Assembly (NCBI GenBank): GCA_023014335.1
Contig: JAECYW010000014.1
Span: forward strand, 744,001-808,000
Direction: 5' to 3'
DNA: 64,000 nt
DNA from: Galerina marginata
Lineage: Eukaryota > Basidiomycota > Agaricomycetes > Agaricales > Galerinaceae
The position numbers were made by a program, and so were the translations under genes. Below the pieces are notes generated by a model. That model had not been told where the DNA came from, did no database searches, and worked only from the letters and a program-made list of their open reading frames with translations. Shown one piece after another: positions 45,221-59,187 of this stretch; the stretch's first letter is position 1, and each line of letters starts with the position of its first letter.

Positions 45221-48200
45221 ATGGAACTGACATCCGACATCCAAACCTTCATCGCCCGTGTCGACGCGCTACCGCCCGACCCTGGAGCCTGCCTTGACTC
45301 GATTTTGAAGCCATCTCTTGACGACGAAGCAGAGTTGAGGAGGTTATTCGCCACTGACAGAGGCAATACGCGCCTTGCTAATCTACATGTTGGCCTTGTC
45401 GACGTTTTCGAAGCACCCAGCTCTATCAGGACGACGAGGGCCAGAGTGGTACAAGGAAAAGAAGACCTTTCTGAGAAGTTCATTATGCCAGTTCCAGACA
45501 AATCCAGGAGGAAAGAAGGAATGCCTTGCATGGTGGCCGATCTCGAAGAATTCAAGAAGAACTGGTCTATCTTTACCGAAGGATCTTTATCGCAATTGCT
45601 TGACTGGGAAAACGTCGTCGCTGCTGGCGGATCAGTGCTGGCTTGTTTAACCCCTCTTGACGACGCGGATAAGGTATCCAAGCGAGCTATCAGGAAGTAC
45701 TACCATTCGCAGGCTTACACCACCTCGGACGTTGATCTTTTCTTATGGGGACTCACAGCCGAGCAGGTATGTAAAATCTCGACTTTCCGACTTACACCAG
45801 GCATTTTCTCATGGTCAAAAATAGGCAGAAGATAGGATCAAGACGATATACGAAGCAGTTAGAGACTCGGTTCCTTGGGATGTGACATGTATTCGCACAA
45901 AGCACACCGTTTCCATCCATTGTTAGTGCCATTTCGTTCGATTGACTCATGACCACCGATGTTAACTTAAATTCTACAGCTCAGTATCCTTACCGTTCAG
46001 TCCAAATCGTCCTTCGCCTTTACCAATCTCCTGCCGAAATTCTTGCTGGCTTCGATGTTGACGCTCCATGTTGTGCTTATGACGGTAAGTAGGCCCAACC
46101 CCAATGTGATAGTGACTTTATTTACACATCTCAGGTAATCGAGTTTGGGCCAACCCACGGGCTATTGTGGCCATGATGCGTCAATGCAACACGGTTGATG
46201 TGACTCGCCGCTCACCTTCCTACGAAATCAGGCTTGCAAAATATGCGCGCAGGAATTTTGAGGTCTATGTACCGACCCTCAATCGTGAAGAAGTTGATCC
46301 TACGGTACTTCTTATCTCTTTCTATTTGCTTGCGCGAAGTTCATATTTCCACCTACTTAGATTTACGAGCGTTCCATTGCTCGAATCGAGGGTTTAGCTC
46401 GACTTCTTGTGTTGGAGAAGCTGGCAAATGAAAATATGCGGTCTTCTTTCCTCGCAGGCAGACGCCAGCTTCGTGGCCGTCCCAATGCAAACAATAAGCG
46501 TAATAAACGAAGGCACAAAGGCGATCTAAAGGCCGAAACCGATATTGGTTTGGAGATGAACGATTACGATGTTGGATCGTTGCATATTCCTTATGGACCT
46601 GGATGGGATGCACGCAGAATTGAGAAGCTAATCTATGGAACAGTATGCCATTCATGATGTCCCATTGGCCAACAATACTCACAATTTTACAGGATCTCGG
46701 AATGAATTGTAAGGAGTCGCCTTGATCGATATGCTTCGACTGACAATTGCCTTAGCTACATTTAAACCAAAGAATAAAGGGCATCGTTTACATCGCCACC
46801 CTGCCTTCTTTGGCACAGCTGACGAGTGTTTAGAAGATTGCTGTGAGGTGAGAAACAATTTATATCAATATAATTCGTCGTTAACTAGTTATCAGAATTG
46901 CCCCACAGCAATAGCCGAAGCTGAAAGGAAGCTCCAGGCGGAAGAGGACCTTATATATGTTCGCGGTCGCATTCAGTAAGCTTCTCTCTTTTTCATTGTA
47001 AAGATTTACTAATCACCTCGTCGCTTATTAGGTTTATCAAGGAGAACCCTGGTCGCCAAAGCATTTCCGGTAGCTTCAACCCCATCGACGTCGGTGAATG
47101 GAGTGAACAAACATATATCAAGCCTGTCCATAAACTCTTCGCGGCCATTGCGGCACACGACCGATACACGGTTAAGAAACTCCTCGACGAAGGAACGGAC
47201 GTCAATTTACGCGACCACGTTGGACGAACGTCTCTTCACGTTGCTATTTTAGCTAAGGCGACCGACATTGCGTGCGACTTGATTGACCGTGGCGCAAGAA
47301 TTACCGCAAGACTTGCTGACGGAAGAACTGCATTGCATATCGCTGCACAATCTGATCAAGTAGCAATAATTCAGAAGTTGTTGGAGAAGAGTGCGGAGAA
47401 TCAGAAGCAGGAGAGCACATTCAAAGCTCAAGATGCCGTTGGTCCCCAAGCTGCGATTAAATTGGTTTCTGCTGAGGATGTAGCTGGCTCACGAAACAAC
47501 GAAAACACGCTGAGGCCAGAAGATAGAATCCAACCCCCAGTTGATCCAAAGGAAGCCGACAACCAACCCGACATCATTGATGTCAATGCTCTGGACTGGG
47601 ATTTCGGCTTCTCTGCCCTGTCTTACGCCGTTCTCTTCGCCTCTGGCCCGACTCTTGAAGCCCTTCTCAAGGCCGGTGTGGACGTTGGGCTTCCCACTAA
47701 GCCATCCGATCAGAGCCGCCCGCTTCATCCCCTGACCCTGACCATCCTTAGGGAAGACGAAGACGAAGCCTGTAAAATTGCTACGCGTCTGTTACAAGCT
47801 GGCGCTTCCTCCTCGACCGCAGATTCTGATATGCGAACCATCTTCCATGCTGCAGTTTTTTCAGGGCGGGAAAAGCTCGTTGAAACTATATTGCGTGTCG
47901 ATCCGCATGCAAGCATTGTTGTTAACTCACCAGCCTTCCACTCTCAGCACATCATTTTCCCTGTCGTGACAGTAATCAATGCAAAGCGCTATGGTCTCTT
48001 AGCGATTTTGCTTTTGCATGGCGCAAATTTGAACCCGAAAGAAGAAGATATAGTTCGCGTTTTAGAGTTTCTGTAAGCTTTTTTCTGTTCATAAAATCTG
48101 AACGAGTTTCTGACGAACCCAAATAAATAGCAATCCACACGTGCGGGATCAACTGACGCCCCATTCGGAATCTAAGGGTTATGTCCATCTTGCGTACCAA

Positions 48201-51200
48201 CCTGTCGAAACCGCCCTCCAGAACCACGACGACGTCGCCAAGCTTCTCATCGCCCTTGGGGCAACAGTTGACGTCGGTCTGATACAGTCGCTACAGAGAT
48301 ATTCAATTTCTCAAGTCCGGCACACAGTTAAGGACTTCGTCGATTACGCTTTGGAGGATCTTTCTGGCAAAATTGACCAGAATGACAAGGAAGCAGACGC
48401 GATCAGACATGTGCCCATAATACCTGAAGCCCCAATGGAGGAGCCAGCTACTGCATGGACCACCTTTTGCGAACAGTATACGAAAATTAAAAGTAATCCA
48501 ACTACCACAAGTGATCTGCTTGAGGCCATTGCGACTCAGAAGGAGAGACAGCTTAGAGAAGCACGTCGTCGTTTGGAGGAACTCAAAGATCTGTTCTCTG
48601 ATGTTCAGAGCCTGCTCGTTACTCATGGCGCCAAAACCTGGAACGAGGTTTATCCTAGCGTCCCATCTGTGACTGGTGGCTTTGGTGGCTTTAGGCCGCC
48701 AATGGTTCCCGCGTTTTCGACGACACCCCAGCACGTCATCGGCCATGGATACGCTTTGCTGTCTTCACCAATACAAGAAGTAATTGCCCATCATCTTATC
48801 ACCTACTATGATAAGCTTTATGAAGCGTGCTTTTGCGGCGATAACTCCACGGTCCAGAGGTTATGTCTTCCTGCAGAAGGTGAAGTTACGCCAGGCTTGT
48901 CGGTTCCTTTGAATATCTCGGTGAAAAAGACGGGTTCCCATGGTTCTTATAGTAAGCTTCAAAATTCTTATGTCTGCTACCACTTTGCCGGTGTTTCCAA
49001 GTCCAAGACGTTGACTAACCCTGAAATTTAGGTTTCACGCCTCTTTTTGCAGCCATTGCTGGCCGGCGCTGGTCGACGGCGAAGTTGGTCCTCGCAATCG
49101 CAACTGCTCAATACCGCCCAGACAACGAAATAGATAAGATCACGTTCAACCAACGTGTTAATCTCTGTAAGGTCCAACAAGCCTTCAATAGATTATATAT
49201 TCACCTCTTAATCAGATGACGATACCTCGGATACTGAGAGTTGCGTTTCTGATGACGGTACTGAGAACGCGACCGAGCATGCAGAGGTCATATTCGTTGA
49301 CGTCGCTACAAGACCGTCGACGATTCAATGCAACATACACCCCAAGAAGATCTTGCAAGAATCGGGATTCATTCCGTCTGCAACTCCAATCCGTGTTTCT
49401 TTTGGTCTTCAAAGTCGTTCTGCGCACCCCTTGACGAAAGCGGTGATAGATCATGATCTCGAAGCATTCGTGCGGGTCATGCAACTATATGAGTCCCTGC
49501 CTCAGCCGGTGGATTTCGGGGCGGATGTACTCGACACAATCATTCAGGAGGACCAAGACGATATTTTGGATGAATATATCAGACGGGCAGGTGTTGGCCT
49601 GGACGTCAATCGTTTCAGACACGAAGGCTGGATGAAGGACGGAGAAACTGAGGTGCAAACAGCCACAAACGATCAGAACAGGTTTTATCTTGGCCTCAAC
49701 GTACATGGAAAGAAACGGCTCGATCTGGCGAGGAGCAGCGATCCAAACCACTCTGAGGGCAGCGTCGAGAAGATGGAGATTCCATTAGTCTGGCAAGCAG
49801 CGCGTGGAGCGGCCAAATGCATCCTTAGTTACCTCGCATCTGAACGTCCTCTTGCTGCATATAAATTCTACGCCCAGACACACTCTGAGCCGACAGCCAT
49901 TTGGTTCAGACGGATGCTTGATAGTCAAGAGATCTCAAGAGGAATAGAGGAACGACTTTCGACCTGGTTAGGATGGACCATCAATTACTTAGGCGAATCG
50001 CCTCTCGCTGCCGCAATCATTAGCAATAATGTCGACGTTGTTCGACTGATAGCTAAACTTAACCCAGACCTGATGACTCGAGCCCTGACGACCAAGTGAG
50101 TAACCGTTTGGCTTAAAATTCTTGTTCTAACCTCCTTGAATTTTGAAAAGGATCAAGTTCATTGGGATGAATCCATTGTTGTTTGCCGTACGCAAGCAGT
50201 GCGTTCCCGAAATCCTCGACTTCTTGCTCTCTAGGAACGTTTCTGTAACTGAACGAGACATAACCCAAGGGTACGTCTCTCTCCCAAGAGCGACTGTATA
50301 ACACTCTCATAACATTCTCATACTCAGGTGGAACATTTATCATTACATTTGCGACCTCAACGACTTCAGATTGTTGGAGTATTTCTTGCAAAGGCTTCCG
50401 AAGGACTTGAATGAGACCTTGTTGGCCCAACAGTCGACGGTCCAGCTCAATACTGTGAGCCAATTTTTTTTTCGTCTCAACGCAAACACTGATTAACTCC
50501 CTTTTAGCCCCTTCACATCGGCGCGAAGAAAGGCCATAAGCAGGTTGTTGAAAGCATTGTTGCCTACAGTCAAGCCGCCACGCTTATACGAGATATTGAC
50601 GGGCAAACTCCATTGCATCACGCCTCTCAGTTATCATATCCCGCTATCTCTCAATGTCTCCTATCGGCCTCGCCGCAAGCAATGTTCATGGAAAACAGTG
50701 CTGGCATCACTCCACTGGAACTGACTCAGCTTGCGGAACTCAAAAACCGCCTCAAGACGTATTCTTACTCTGACCATGTGTCGCGCCTTGCTCCGTTTCC
50801 GATTTACCCGAATGTGGTAAATCTCGAGCCTCCAAGGTTCCCGATCATACATGGTCTGACGGGTGGTCTGGCGGGTTTGGGGGTGGTGGAGAAAGAACTG
50901 AAGGCGATGCGCGAAGTCATTGAGAAAGCGGCCGGAGAGTTCGATGAGAGGAATGAGATGTTCGATTTCAAAGGCGTCAGAGACTGGATCGAGGACCTCG
51001 AGGGGCGGCTGCTGTCTTTGAAGAAAAAACAAGAGACATTGGAAATACAGAGACAGCATCCTCAAGGCGGTGTGCCGATGGTGTTCGCGCCATTGATGGC
51101 CCAAGGTATGACCCTCAAAGGTAATTGGATAGTTTGGGGTGTGCGCGAGGGGCAAGATGTACCGGGCACCCTGGCTCGCCTACGGGATGCTGTCGCCCTC

Positions 51201-51551
51201 ACCTCCGCTTCGACTCAAACGGTCCCGGCAAGGCATCTTGTACCAATTTTGGATGTGCAGAAGTCCATCACTGCCCGGCTTGCAAAGGTTGCCGACAAGA
51301 ATAGCGCGACTCAGTACCACACACCCGTTATGCTAGTAAATCGTCAAAATCAGAATCGGAGGAGGAACGGTCGCGTTGGCGGTGAAGGAGGATTAGCGGC
51401 GGAAGAAGATGAGGAGAAGATGAGGAGGAAGCAGAGCATGGTGTTCCAAAGCCTTGAGCCTTCCACCAACAATTCGCCTTTCGGATTTCCTGGCTTGAGT
51501 CTCGTGGGTCCTAGTTTGATGCCAATGAGAGCTATGGCACAACTTCGTTAA
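45221..51551 (+). CDS. Large ankyrin-repeat protein
   Basis: A gene of more than a dozen exons starts at MELTSDIQTFIARVDALPPD. The first exons (45221-45766, 45825-45921, 45980-46084, 46135-46304, from 46361) join in phase. The N-terminal ~450 residues are a conserved-looking domain (SQLLDWENVVAAGGSVLACL, SDVDLFLWGLTAEQ, SQYPYRSVQIVLRLYQSPAE, MMRQCNTVDVTRRSPSYEIR). Ankyrin repeats follow: KLLDEGTDVNLRDHVGRTSL, ITARLADGRTALHIAAQSDQ and, far downstream, DIDGQTPLHHASQL. Late parts contain coiled-coil segments (EATAQKERQLREARRRLEEL-like). The SDVDLFLWG block resembles the aspartate motif region of nucleotidyltransferase-type folds, but I do not claim activity. The last long exon ends at 51551 after a Met/Pro-rich tail. 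Ankyrin proteins act as protein-binding scaffolds; the partner is unknown. Confidence 0.85.
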
Positions 51552-52155
51552 TGTTGAACCTCTGTTGAATAACGACTCAACATGTCCTCCACAATATGCA
51601 TTTACGATCTATTACGATTTCTTGTTCATTTATTTTCGAACGCGACGCGTCACGGGCACGTTATTTGAATGAGATGTGTCACTTGGATGTCACAATCCTC
51701 CGCCCAATCATTTTTCGTCCTCCATTTGTCCTCCATACACCGGAGCTGGCGGTGTAGGTTCAACTTGAGACGACGCATAACCTGGTGTTGACCTGGCCTG
51801 AGCATTTTGAAAGTAATCGGTGTTGATCATCCGAAATCTACAACGTTGACGCCAACGTTCAGCTTTTTCGTAATTATGACCACTCCTTTCATCCATGATC
51901 CAACAAAAGGTTAACGACGTCGGACTTTCGCTTACAACGGAAACCCTTGGGTCGATGGGAGGCAGAAACAATCTTCAAAACCACACAATATACATATATA
52001 GATACTTATTAGACTTGAAGCTTGAAGTCCAGCCTGCCATCCATTTACTTGTTCTTGATATGGGTAAACCCCAGATCGTGATCATTTAGGCCAAGTTGAA
52101 GGCTTATCTCAAATCGCTGAAGTGCACAGGAAAATAAGGGAGAACATGACAAACC
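51552..52155 (-). other. Intergenic region with a short minus-strand frame
   Basis: A minus frame at 51971-51708 (NYEKAERWRQRCRFRMINTD) is somewhat protein-like and could be a terminal exon of a small gene, but there is no start or partner exon. It lies between the convergent ends of the ankyrin gene and the HNH gene. Confidence 0.25.
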
Positions 52156-53556
52156 TCAAAAGTGGGGTTCAAGCCCAAGGTGTTTGAACAAATCTTCATC
52201 ATCGGAATCAAGGCCAAGATCTACACCCAACTTGGTTAGATCACAAGCAGTGAGCATGAGCAACAGACCTACCACGACCTGAGATGAGGTACTGGGCATA
52301 TTCCTTGCGTTCTTCGAATGTCGCGTTGACGCCAGGGCGCCTGACGCCGTGGCGGTGTCTAGAAGCTCGAAAGGTATCCTCGTCCGCCTCGTCGCCCTGT
52401 GTTTGGATCCCTAGGTCCTTATCCATACTATATCGCTGACCTTGCAGTGCACACAGCGTCATTCCCATCATTGTAGCTGCGCGCTGATTATCTGGATTCG
52501 ATTTCACCTCAGGCTTCCAGTAGATCAAGTCCACAAGCTTAATAGTCTGCGCAATGAGCTCCTGGACATCTGCCGACAGGTCTTTCACCGAAGCCGTCGT
52601 CTTATAGCGCCGGAATTTGATTTCAGCATTCAGAACGACGAGGAAGACGTTTAGTGGCTGCGACCCAAAACGGTCTACGTCGAAAGAAAAAGCTGGAAGA
52701 CGCGGAGAGATCGGCGTTCCGGGAGATTCACGGAGTGTACGGTCGCACGCGACAACATAGATTTTTCCGGATGGCTGGCCGTTCGTTTGAGAGAAGACAG
52801 TAAGGCCGCTCCCTTTTGGGAGGAAAAATTCTGGGTGGAGTACCACCATTTCATACTCGGCGTCCACAATCGGGGGTCTGGATAGCTAAAGGAAGAATGT
52901 CAGAAGAGGTGTCTCATACATTGAAACAAAGCAAGACTGACATAAAATCCCCGTGTATACATCATCCCATCGTCGAATCGGTTCTGCCAAGTGCGGTTCT
53001 CTGCTTCAACTAATGTTATAAGTTTTTTAAGGGTTGCCAGAGAGGCCGTGACGGCGAAGAAACCGAATTTGTCCAAGTAGACGTGCAACGTCGGATCAAC
53101 TGCAGTGAACACGAGTCAGCCAAACGCCATTGCGATACTCAGAAATTCAATGTTTTACGGTTTGTGAGGTTAGACGGATCATTTAAAGTGAAATCGTGGC
53201 GAACAATGCCGAGTCTTTTCAGGAATTCTTCCTGTTTAAATGGAATGAAACCACGCAAAGCAGAGGAGCAGATGGTAACATACAATCATTTGTTGATGAG
53301 AAAGGTCTTTCCTCACTGGGTTGGCCCAGTGCGCTATTTCAAGAGCATAAGAAGGCTGCTTAGTTATGAAGCAAGGTTCGGTTCGTCTGATGTTTCGACG
53401 GGCCGCGCGAGCAGTGGTCCTCGCGTTACTGGAGGCTTGGAAAGACGCGCCTGCAGGGCGATTCTGAACAAGTTCCACAACTTGGAAATCATCAGCAACT
53501 TTGTTGGAAGCGAGAGTCGTTGATGACTTTTTCTTGGATGAACCGGTGGCGGCCAT
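52156..53556 (-). CDS. HNH-nuclease-like fungal protein
   Basis: The start is MAATGSSKKKSSTTLASNKV at 53556; the last exon, joined through an intron with acceptor GTGTAG, ends at 52156 with DSDDEDLFKHLGLEPHF. The key segment PCFITKQPSYALEIAHWANP has the Cys and Ile-Ala-His pattern of the HNH_2-type domains common in agarics. It is followed by DPSNLTNRKT and a strand with LHVYLDKFGFFAV, where the second part of the HNH fold with an Asp/Asn and FD-like region normally sits. The C-terminal half (EYEMVVLHPEFFLPKGSGL, acidic tail) has no known domain. The normal HNH catalytic His-Asn-His set is not complete by eye, so activity is doubtful. Internal exon borders around 52890-53280 are approximate. 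Confidence 0.6.
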
Positions 53557-53840
53557 GACTACAAAAGACTGAAGATAAAGAACCGATACTGCTGACGGTC
53601 TTACATAGTAGCGCGTTAAACGTTTAGAATATGAAATGTCTCACTCTTGGTCTCACTTGTCAGCACCTGTCCGAAAGCAGTCACCGAAAATACGACCAAA
53701 TATGGTAATTTAAGGCACTGTTGGTTCAATGTTCAACGTTCGCACTCTCAACCTGGTCTTGACCAGCGTGAGCTTTTTGAAAGTGATTCATTCAACCAGA
53801 TTTCCCTTTCTCCAATTCAATTCAAGTTGGCTACTTCACC
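53557..53840. promoter_or_regulatory. Divergent promoter region
   Basis: The short stretch between the starts of the HNH-like gene (minus) and the coiled-coil gene (plus) must serve both. No specific element is recognised. Confidence 0.45.
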
Positions 53841-56512
53841 ATGTCGCGCTCAAACGGCAGTGAGGAGCCATCATCACACTCAGACAGGCTCAGCGCCTCC
53901 CAAATGGCAACACGTTCTCAAGGAGCAAACCTTGTCCAAAAGCATCTACGAATACTAAGAATCGGTAAAAGCACTTATGGATACACTGAATTTCAAGGTC
54001 TTGGAGCGCCTGTTACAGAGTATGGAACTGTTGGTGATACCTACCTCGATTTGACACCAGGCGCTCTGACTCTATATGGCCGATACCCAAATGACTGGAA
54101 AAGATGGCCTGGCCCACAATTGGATGATCTTCTTATCCACCCAGAACACCCATCTCGCTGTCTGTGGTGCAATGAATCCATCGGTTGGTTTTCTCCAGGC
54201 CGCCTCAAGTTCCACTCTGGCAAGTATGCTGGAACATATGGTCACACCTTCTGACAACTGTAGTTGGTGTAATCTCACTTACAGGGCAGACCCAATCTTC
54301 CGTGCTCTCATACGCATACAACAACTCGACGTCCTCGAAAAGGAAGAGAAAGCGCACAACTGCCACTAGCCAAGACGGAATTACCTCTCAACCCCATCCA
54401 AATATGTCGGCGTCCTACAGTCTGCCACAGCCTGTCGCTGTTGCGTCTGTGCAACAAGGTGTCGCAGGTTCCACTTCCTCCCAACGTAAACATTAACAGA
54501 GGAACTGATTTTTTCAGATGTGAATTCGAGCGCTCCACCTATTCCCAATGACCATCCCCAAATGTCGGAGCGTTCTCCGTTCGGTAAGTGAATTTTTGTC
54601 CAATTTGTTTTTTGCTTGACATTGGCTGTTGACACCGAAAGATGGTTGCATTTCAGGACATGAAGCCCAAAATTCAAGGACGAGTGAACCACTAGTCACT
54701 GGTAGTGATTCGCAGAAACAGCAGGTATGAGGTTTGTTTCCTCCGCATATATGCACTCTCCCATTGGGTCATCTTTGAAAAATTGCGGGTAATTAATATT
54801 TCTGTCAACGCAGCCCTTCACCTCACGAGTCGCACTGCCCGGCGGTATCTCAACGATACAGGGAATCACTGCCCATGGTTTGTCTCGATTTCATTTTTGC
54901 CGCTGAGCATTGCGCTGACAAGCGCAGACGAAACTGCCCTTTCGACAACGCACAACGCGAAGCGCCATCTGACTGATGTCCCTTCGAATTCCAATGCTCT
55001 TACAGCTGGATTTATGGAGCTTCTTGGAAATATGAAGGCATTCAAGGCCCAGATATTGAAAGAACGTCCTCCTTTGCGACCTGCCGAAGTATTCATTCCA
55101 GAGTTACGAATGTCGACAAATGTGGTCAAGCAACGGGAGTTTCCAGGTGGCGTACAAGAAACAGTGGCGCAGCCTGGACCGTCACCACTAGCAAACGTAC
55201 CCCAGGTCGTTGATGCTGAGGTTATCTCAGGGCGTGATCAAAATGCAGAAAGTCTGCTGCAAGAAGTTCAGACGCTGAGAGCGGCTTCTTCCGCGAATTC
55301 CAAGAAGCTTGCAGAAGCACTCGAGGAAATCGGAGAGTTAAAGAAAGAGAATGCATCTCTCAAAGACCAACTCCTCCGGAATTCGGGAGTCATGGGCACC
55401 GGATATAACTCATCATCACACAACGAAAGCGCTTTTCCAGATCTCCTTGTGCGTAATTCATTCAGCTTGATTTTCGATATTGTTTCAACTTTTTTTCCCC
55501 AATCGCGCCCATAAGCCCATTGAAGATGGAGATGGAGAGGCGTCCAATTCCACAGACACAGATCCGGATGATCCTGATGGTTATCTACTAGCCGAGTCTG
55601 TCACTTGTCCGCCTATAGCATCTATCCCCGACTCTCCGCGGTTTCAAGGATTGCTCAAAAAGACTACCGACTCCGTTACCCTCCCTGCAGAATTTGGTGT
55701 AATTGACACCGCCTCTACTGAAGCCAAAAATGTTGTTCACGAAGAAACAAATTCTGCCAATATATCTGCTCTCTCCAGGCGTTGTTCTCCAGAGGGTGAC
55801 CGACCGGCCTCAATAAAAGAATTACCATATCACCCATTGTCTGAAGACGTCCACGCCATTCAGGATGGACCACCGAATCACTATATTGGCGCCCATCCCG
55901 AAACCGGCCCGCACCATTCCGAGGATCCATACTCCTCCAAGAAGGATTTGCTTTCAAACGATTCGCAAAGGCTGAACCTCGAAGGGGAAACGAAGAAAAA
56001 CCATATGTCCGCTCCTTTCGAGCCATCAGGCTCTGAATCTGATGATCTAGAAAACAAGGGAGAAAATAACGAATATATGGAGCTGGATGATACCAGTGTT
56101 ATCTGCAAGTACTTTCGCTCAGGAACATCGTGGGCGTCAGGACGCTAACCTTTTTAATATTTTCAGCCACCGTTCCCCCTTCAGAAGACTCAGTTTGGCT
56201 GAAGGAGATCCATCGCTCTATTTTATTTGCGACTTCGGGTGATATCATAGTTTGCAGGATCTGTCTGTAAGAATTTTTTTCCCCCAGTGCTTATGGCCCA
56301 CGCATAATGCCGATTAAGTTGTTCACTTCTTTGACCAATTAATTAGGGCCAGAGGCTTTCGAGGCTTCCAAATTAAATTGCCAGTGGACGAGTTTCACGC
56401 GGTCGTGGCTATGCAAGAACACTGCGAGAAGGAGCATCCAAAAGAGGGCGAGGTAATGAAAAATCTTGCTGAAGTTGCCCTCCAAGAATTGTATGACACG
56501 ATAGTCGATTAA
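53841..56512 (+). CDS. Coiled-coil protein with two possible zinc-binding motifs
   Basis: Starts MSRSNGSEEPSSHSDRLSAS at 53841 and ends at the stop 56510-56512. The N-terminal exon carries RCLWCNESIGWFSPGRLKFH, a Cys-x2-Cys followed by His, with a further Gly-His a dozen residues later. Middle exons hold a Lys/Arg-rich stretch (SSKRKRKRTT, possible nuclear signal) and a coiled coil (LAEALEEIGELKKENASLKD). A long disordered acidic, Ser-rich part follows. The last exons encode VCRICL and, after an intron, MQEHCEKEHPKEGE, giving Cys-x2-Cys plus His/His, a C2H2-like arrangement split by an intron. The family is unknown; a chromatin or nucleic-acid role is only suggested by these features. Several intron borders in 54240-54850 are uncertain. 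Confidence 0.55.
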
Positions 56513-59187
56513 AACCACGAGGTTCCCGGTTTAGCACATATACAAATCTTGATAGCAGCCAGAGGCTGGTACAAATGTCAAAGCTGTTCCGGCTAACCTA
56601 TAAATCCTACTTTACTCGGAGACCACAACCGGAACATGTTAGTCCCTACGTACGATTCAAGCTTTAGAGGGTTTCAGCCTTCGGCCATCAAAATACTAAC
56701 TCGCCGCCAAGAGGTACAAGTGAATCTACCGGGAGGCCAAAAGAAGAAACAGCGCCCTTATCGGGGTTATTGGCCCTTAATATCACTCTGCTACATTGCA
56801 TTCTTCGTCACATCCAGTGAAATCAGGTAAAATCCCGGACGAATTGCAGATAAGGCTGATGCAAGCACTTGTTCCTAGAGTCGAATGCTTTAGCTCTTTC
56901 ACGGGCCCGATATACAATACAACCGGGCAAGTCTTCGGAACGAATCCTATGCAAACTGACGATCTTACTGTTGGACAACTGTTGGGTTAGTTCAAAGGAT
57001 CACGAACAAACAACTTCATTCATGTCTTTTACATTAGTGGGGTTTTAATAGTGTGCAACCTCTACATTTTACATACTTCAAATATCATCGGCGGGCTCGG
57101 CGCTTAGAAAGCACAATAGGCGCCCTGTGACAATATTTGGTTGCGGCAGCTGTCTTTGCCGGTTCTTCACTCAACTTCAATTCTGGTTCAGTATCAAATC
57201 CTGTTTCTTACATTAACGGATCTCTATTAGCAGGTGTTGAGACAATAATCGTGTAATGCTATCAATGGTAATACTCAAGACAGGCGGCGTTCGATAGTGA
57301 CCACAATTACGCTTATCGAGGCTAACTTGAAAAGCGAAAATACACTGTCAGAAAGGCCATTCTTCGGCGGAGGAGAGGTTACATATTCCATGCTACATCG
57401 TAAGGAGAAAGCTATCTGAGTTCTGTCAGTGTTTTTCCTTCCGAGTGAGGCCCGTGAAAAAACTGTACTGCGATATTCCCGGAGGAAAAAAATTAGACAA
57501 TGTCAAACCCAAGGTACGAGTTACCCGTCAAAAGCCTTTAGCCCATACTGGCACGGCCGTTTATCACATTGAAGACATTGGAATAGTACGACCACTATAC
57601 GTCGCATACACCGCCGCACATTTTAATGTATCCGGACCCACCACCCTGATGGGGTATACGTAGAGCGGTGCTGCGGAGGGTATCGCATGATGCGCCGATT
57701 GCAGCCCCTGCTTGTTCCCCCACACGTTCAGCACAACCACGCCTACCCCTGTTATTAATCAATATTGAACCGCAGGGTCAGTCGATCTTCGGTTATTCAG
57801 AGAACCTCAAGGCGGGGCCATATCATATTTAGAGTTGTAGTCTAGGTCCTACAACTTTAGCGAGAAATAAGGCATCATGGTCAAATGGATCTAACGTTCT
57901 TACGCGCTCGGATGTGAGTGGATATGTCAAGTTGTTATCTGCAGTATGAACATCCTGACAGATATTTATGCAACGTTGGTTGAGGATCTTATCTATACTA
58001 ATAGAACGCTATTAGTATACGTACATTTTTTAGTATATCCCCAACTCGAGGCTTTAACGTCTGATGGTACATTTACAGAGGTAATGACTAAACCTGGATC
58101 TCACATAGGATCTGGGTATGGCACTTACAAGTTACAGAGGCAGATAGGTGCTCCCGATGCGCCGGAGGAACATGGAAGGAGAACATGACATAACTTTATT
58201 CGAGCGAATAGCCGAGCTCTGTGTTCATTTGGGGATAAGGTTTCTCTTGACCCGAGAACCTAAAACCGGGATGATTGATATGTCGTCAATGCCAGTGGTC
58301 AGCAGTTTGAATATAACTTATTTGTGACGCCATCATCCTGCACGAGGCTGTTGGCTCTCGCTTAGCAGTCTGAACCTGTCCCTAGCTGCCCTCTCTTTGA
58401 AGACTAAGATTTCTGGACCCTCTGGGGTAAGCGATATCAGGGCCTACATATTCATGTCTATAACCCATCCGAAGCTGCTGCGTGATTATCGCGAAGATCT
58501 AGACCTCTCGAATCACAAGAGAGCCCTGAAGACTAGACACGGAAATATAGCCAGTTAAAGCCAGTTAAAGCCAGTTAAACGCATACGAAATTCGCCGGAG
58601 GAGACAGCATCAAGCCCCTGGTGAGAGCAAGCGCGGTCTTGATGCGTACTGATTTGCGATTGTCGCCAGTTTGTTTAGGAAGGGATCGCGACCGGCGCGC
58701 ACCTTGCGCCTGCCCCGATGAAACCATGTCGAGCGTGAAATTTTAGGAATGGGGCGGTATGTCGTTCCTTATCACAAGGTAGAGCGTCTCATGAGACCCT
58801 TACAAGTGGGCTTGGTCAGAAAAACGTGTAGATGCAAATAGGCAATTCAAGTCCGACGAAAAGGACCGGCGACGAACCGCACATCCTCGCTGCCAACATT
58901 TCTATTGGCCGAATGATAGACCGGGTTATTCAGCACGTAAGAGGTATGTTGCGCTTTTTCAAATTCGTGGAAGATGGGGTATTCGTTGTTCCTACTTACC
59001 TATAGACTTCAATTGCTCCGGCTGTCATTCTATGGGGCTACGAACAAGGCAAACTGATCTGGGAGGTCCTATGAATCCGAATTATTTGGACCAAGTGCGA
59101 CATTGGAGACGTGGAGTCCCTGTTTCCCTACCTCCATTAGCAGCAATCGAAAGTCTTGACGTTCTCGAACCATTACTGGATTGGCTA
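56513..59187. other. Degraded or noncoding stretch
   Basis: No complete gene. A frame ending at 56990 contains CFSSFTGPIYNTTGQVFGTN, which recalls the C-terminal end of BMP-family solute-binding proteins, but upstream sequence does not extend it. Frames at 57445-57663 and 57946-58188 lack recognisable motifs. The stretch looks like decayed coding sequence. Confidence 0.35.
58551..58580 (+). repeat. Three tandem copies of a 10-base unit
   Basis: CCAGTTAAAG is repeated three times in direct succession, the last copy ending in C. It lies in noncoding sequence; function unknown. Confidence 0.85.

Noticed and set aside
48303..48746. Minus-strand frame inside the ankyrin gene
   Set aside because: Antisense to a well-supported exon and without any motif.
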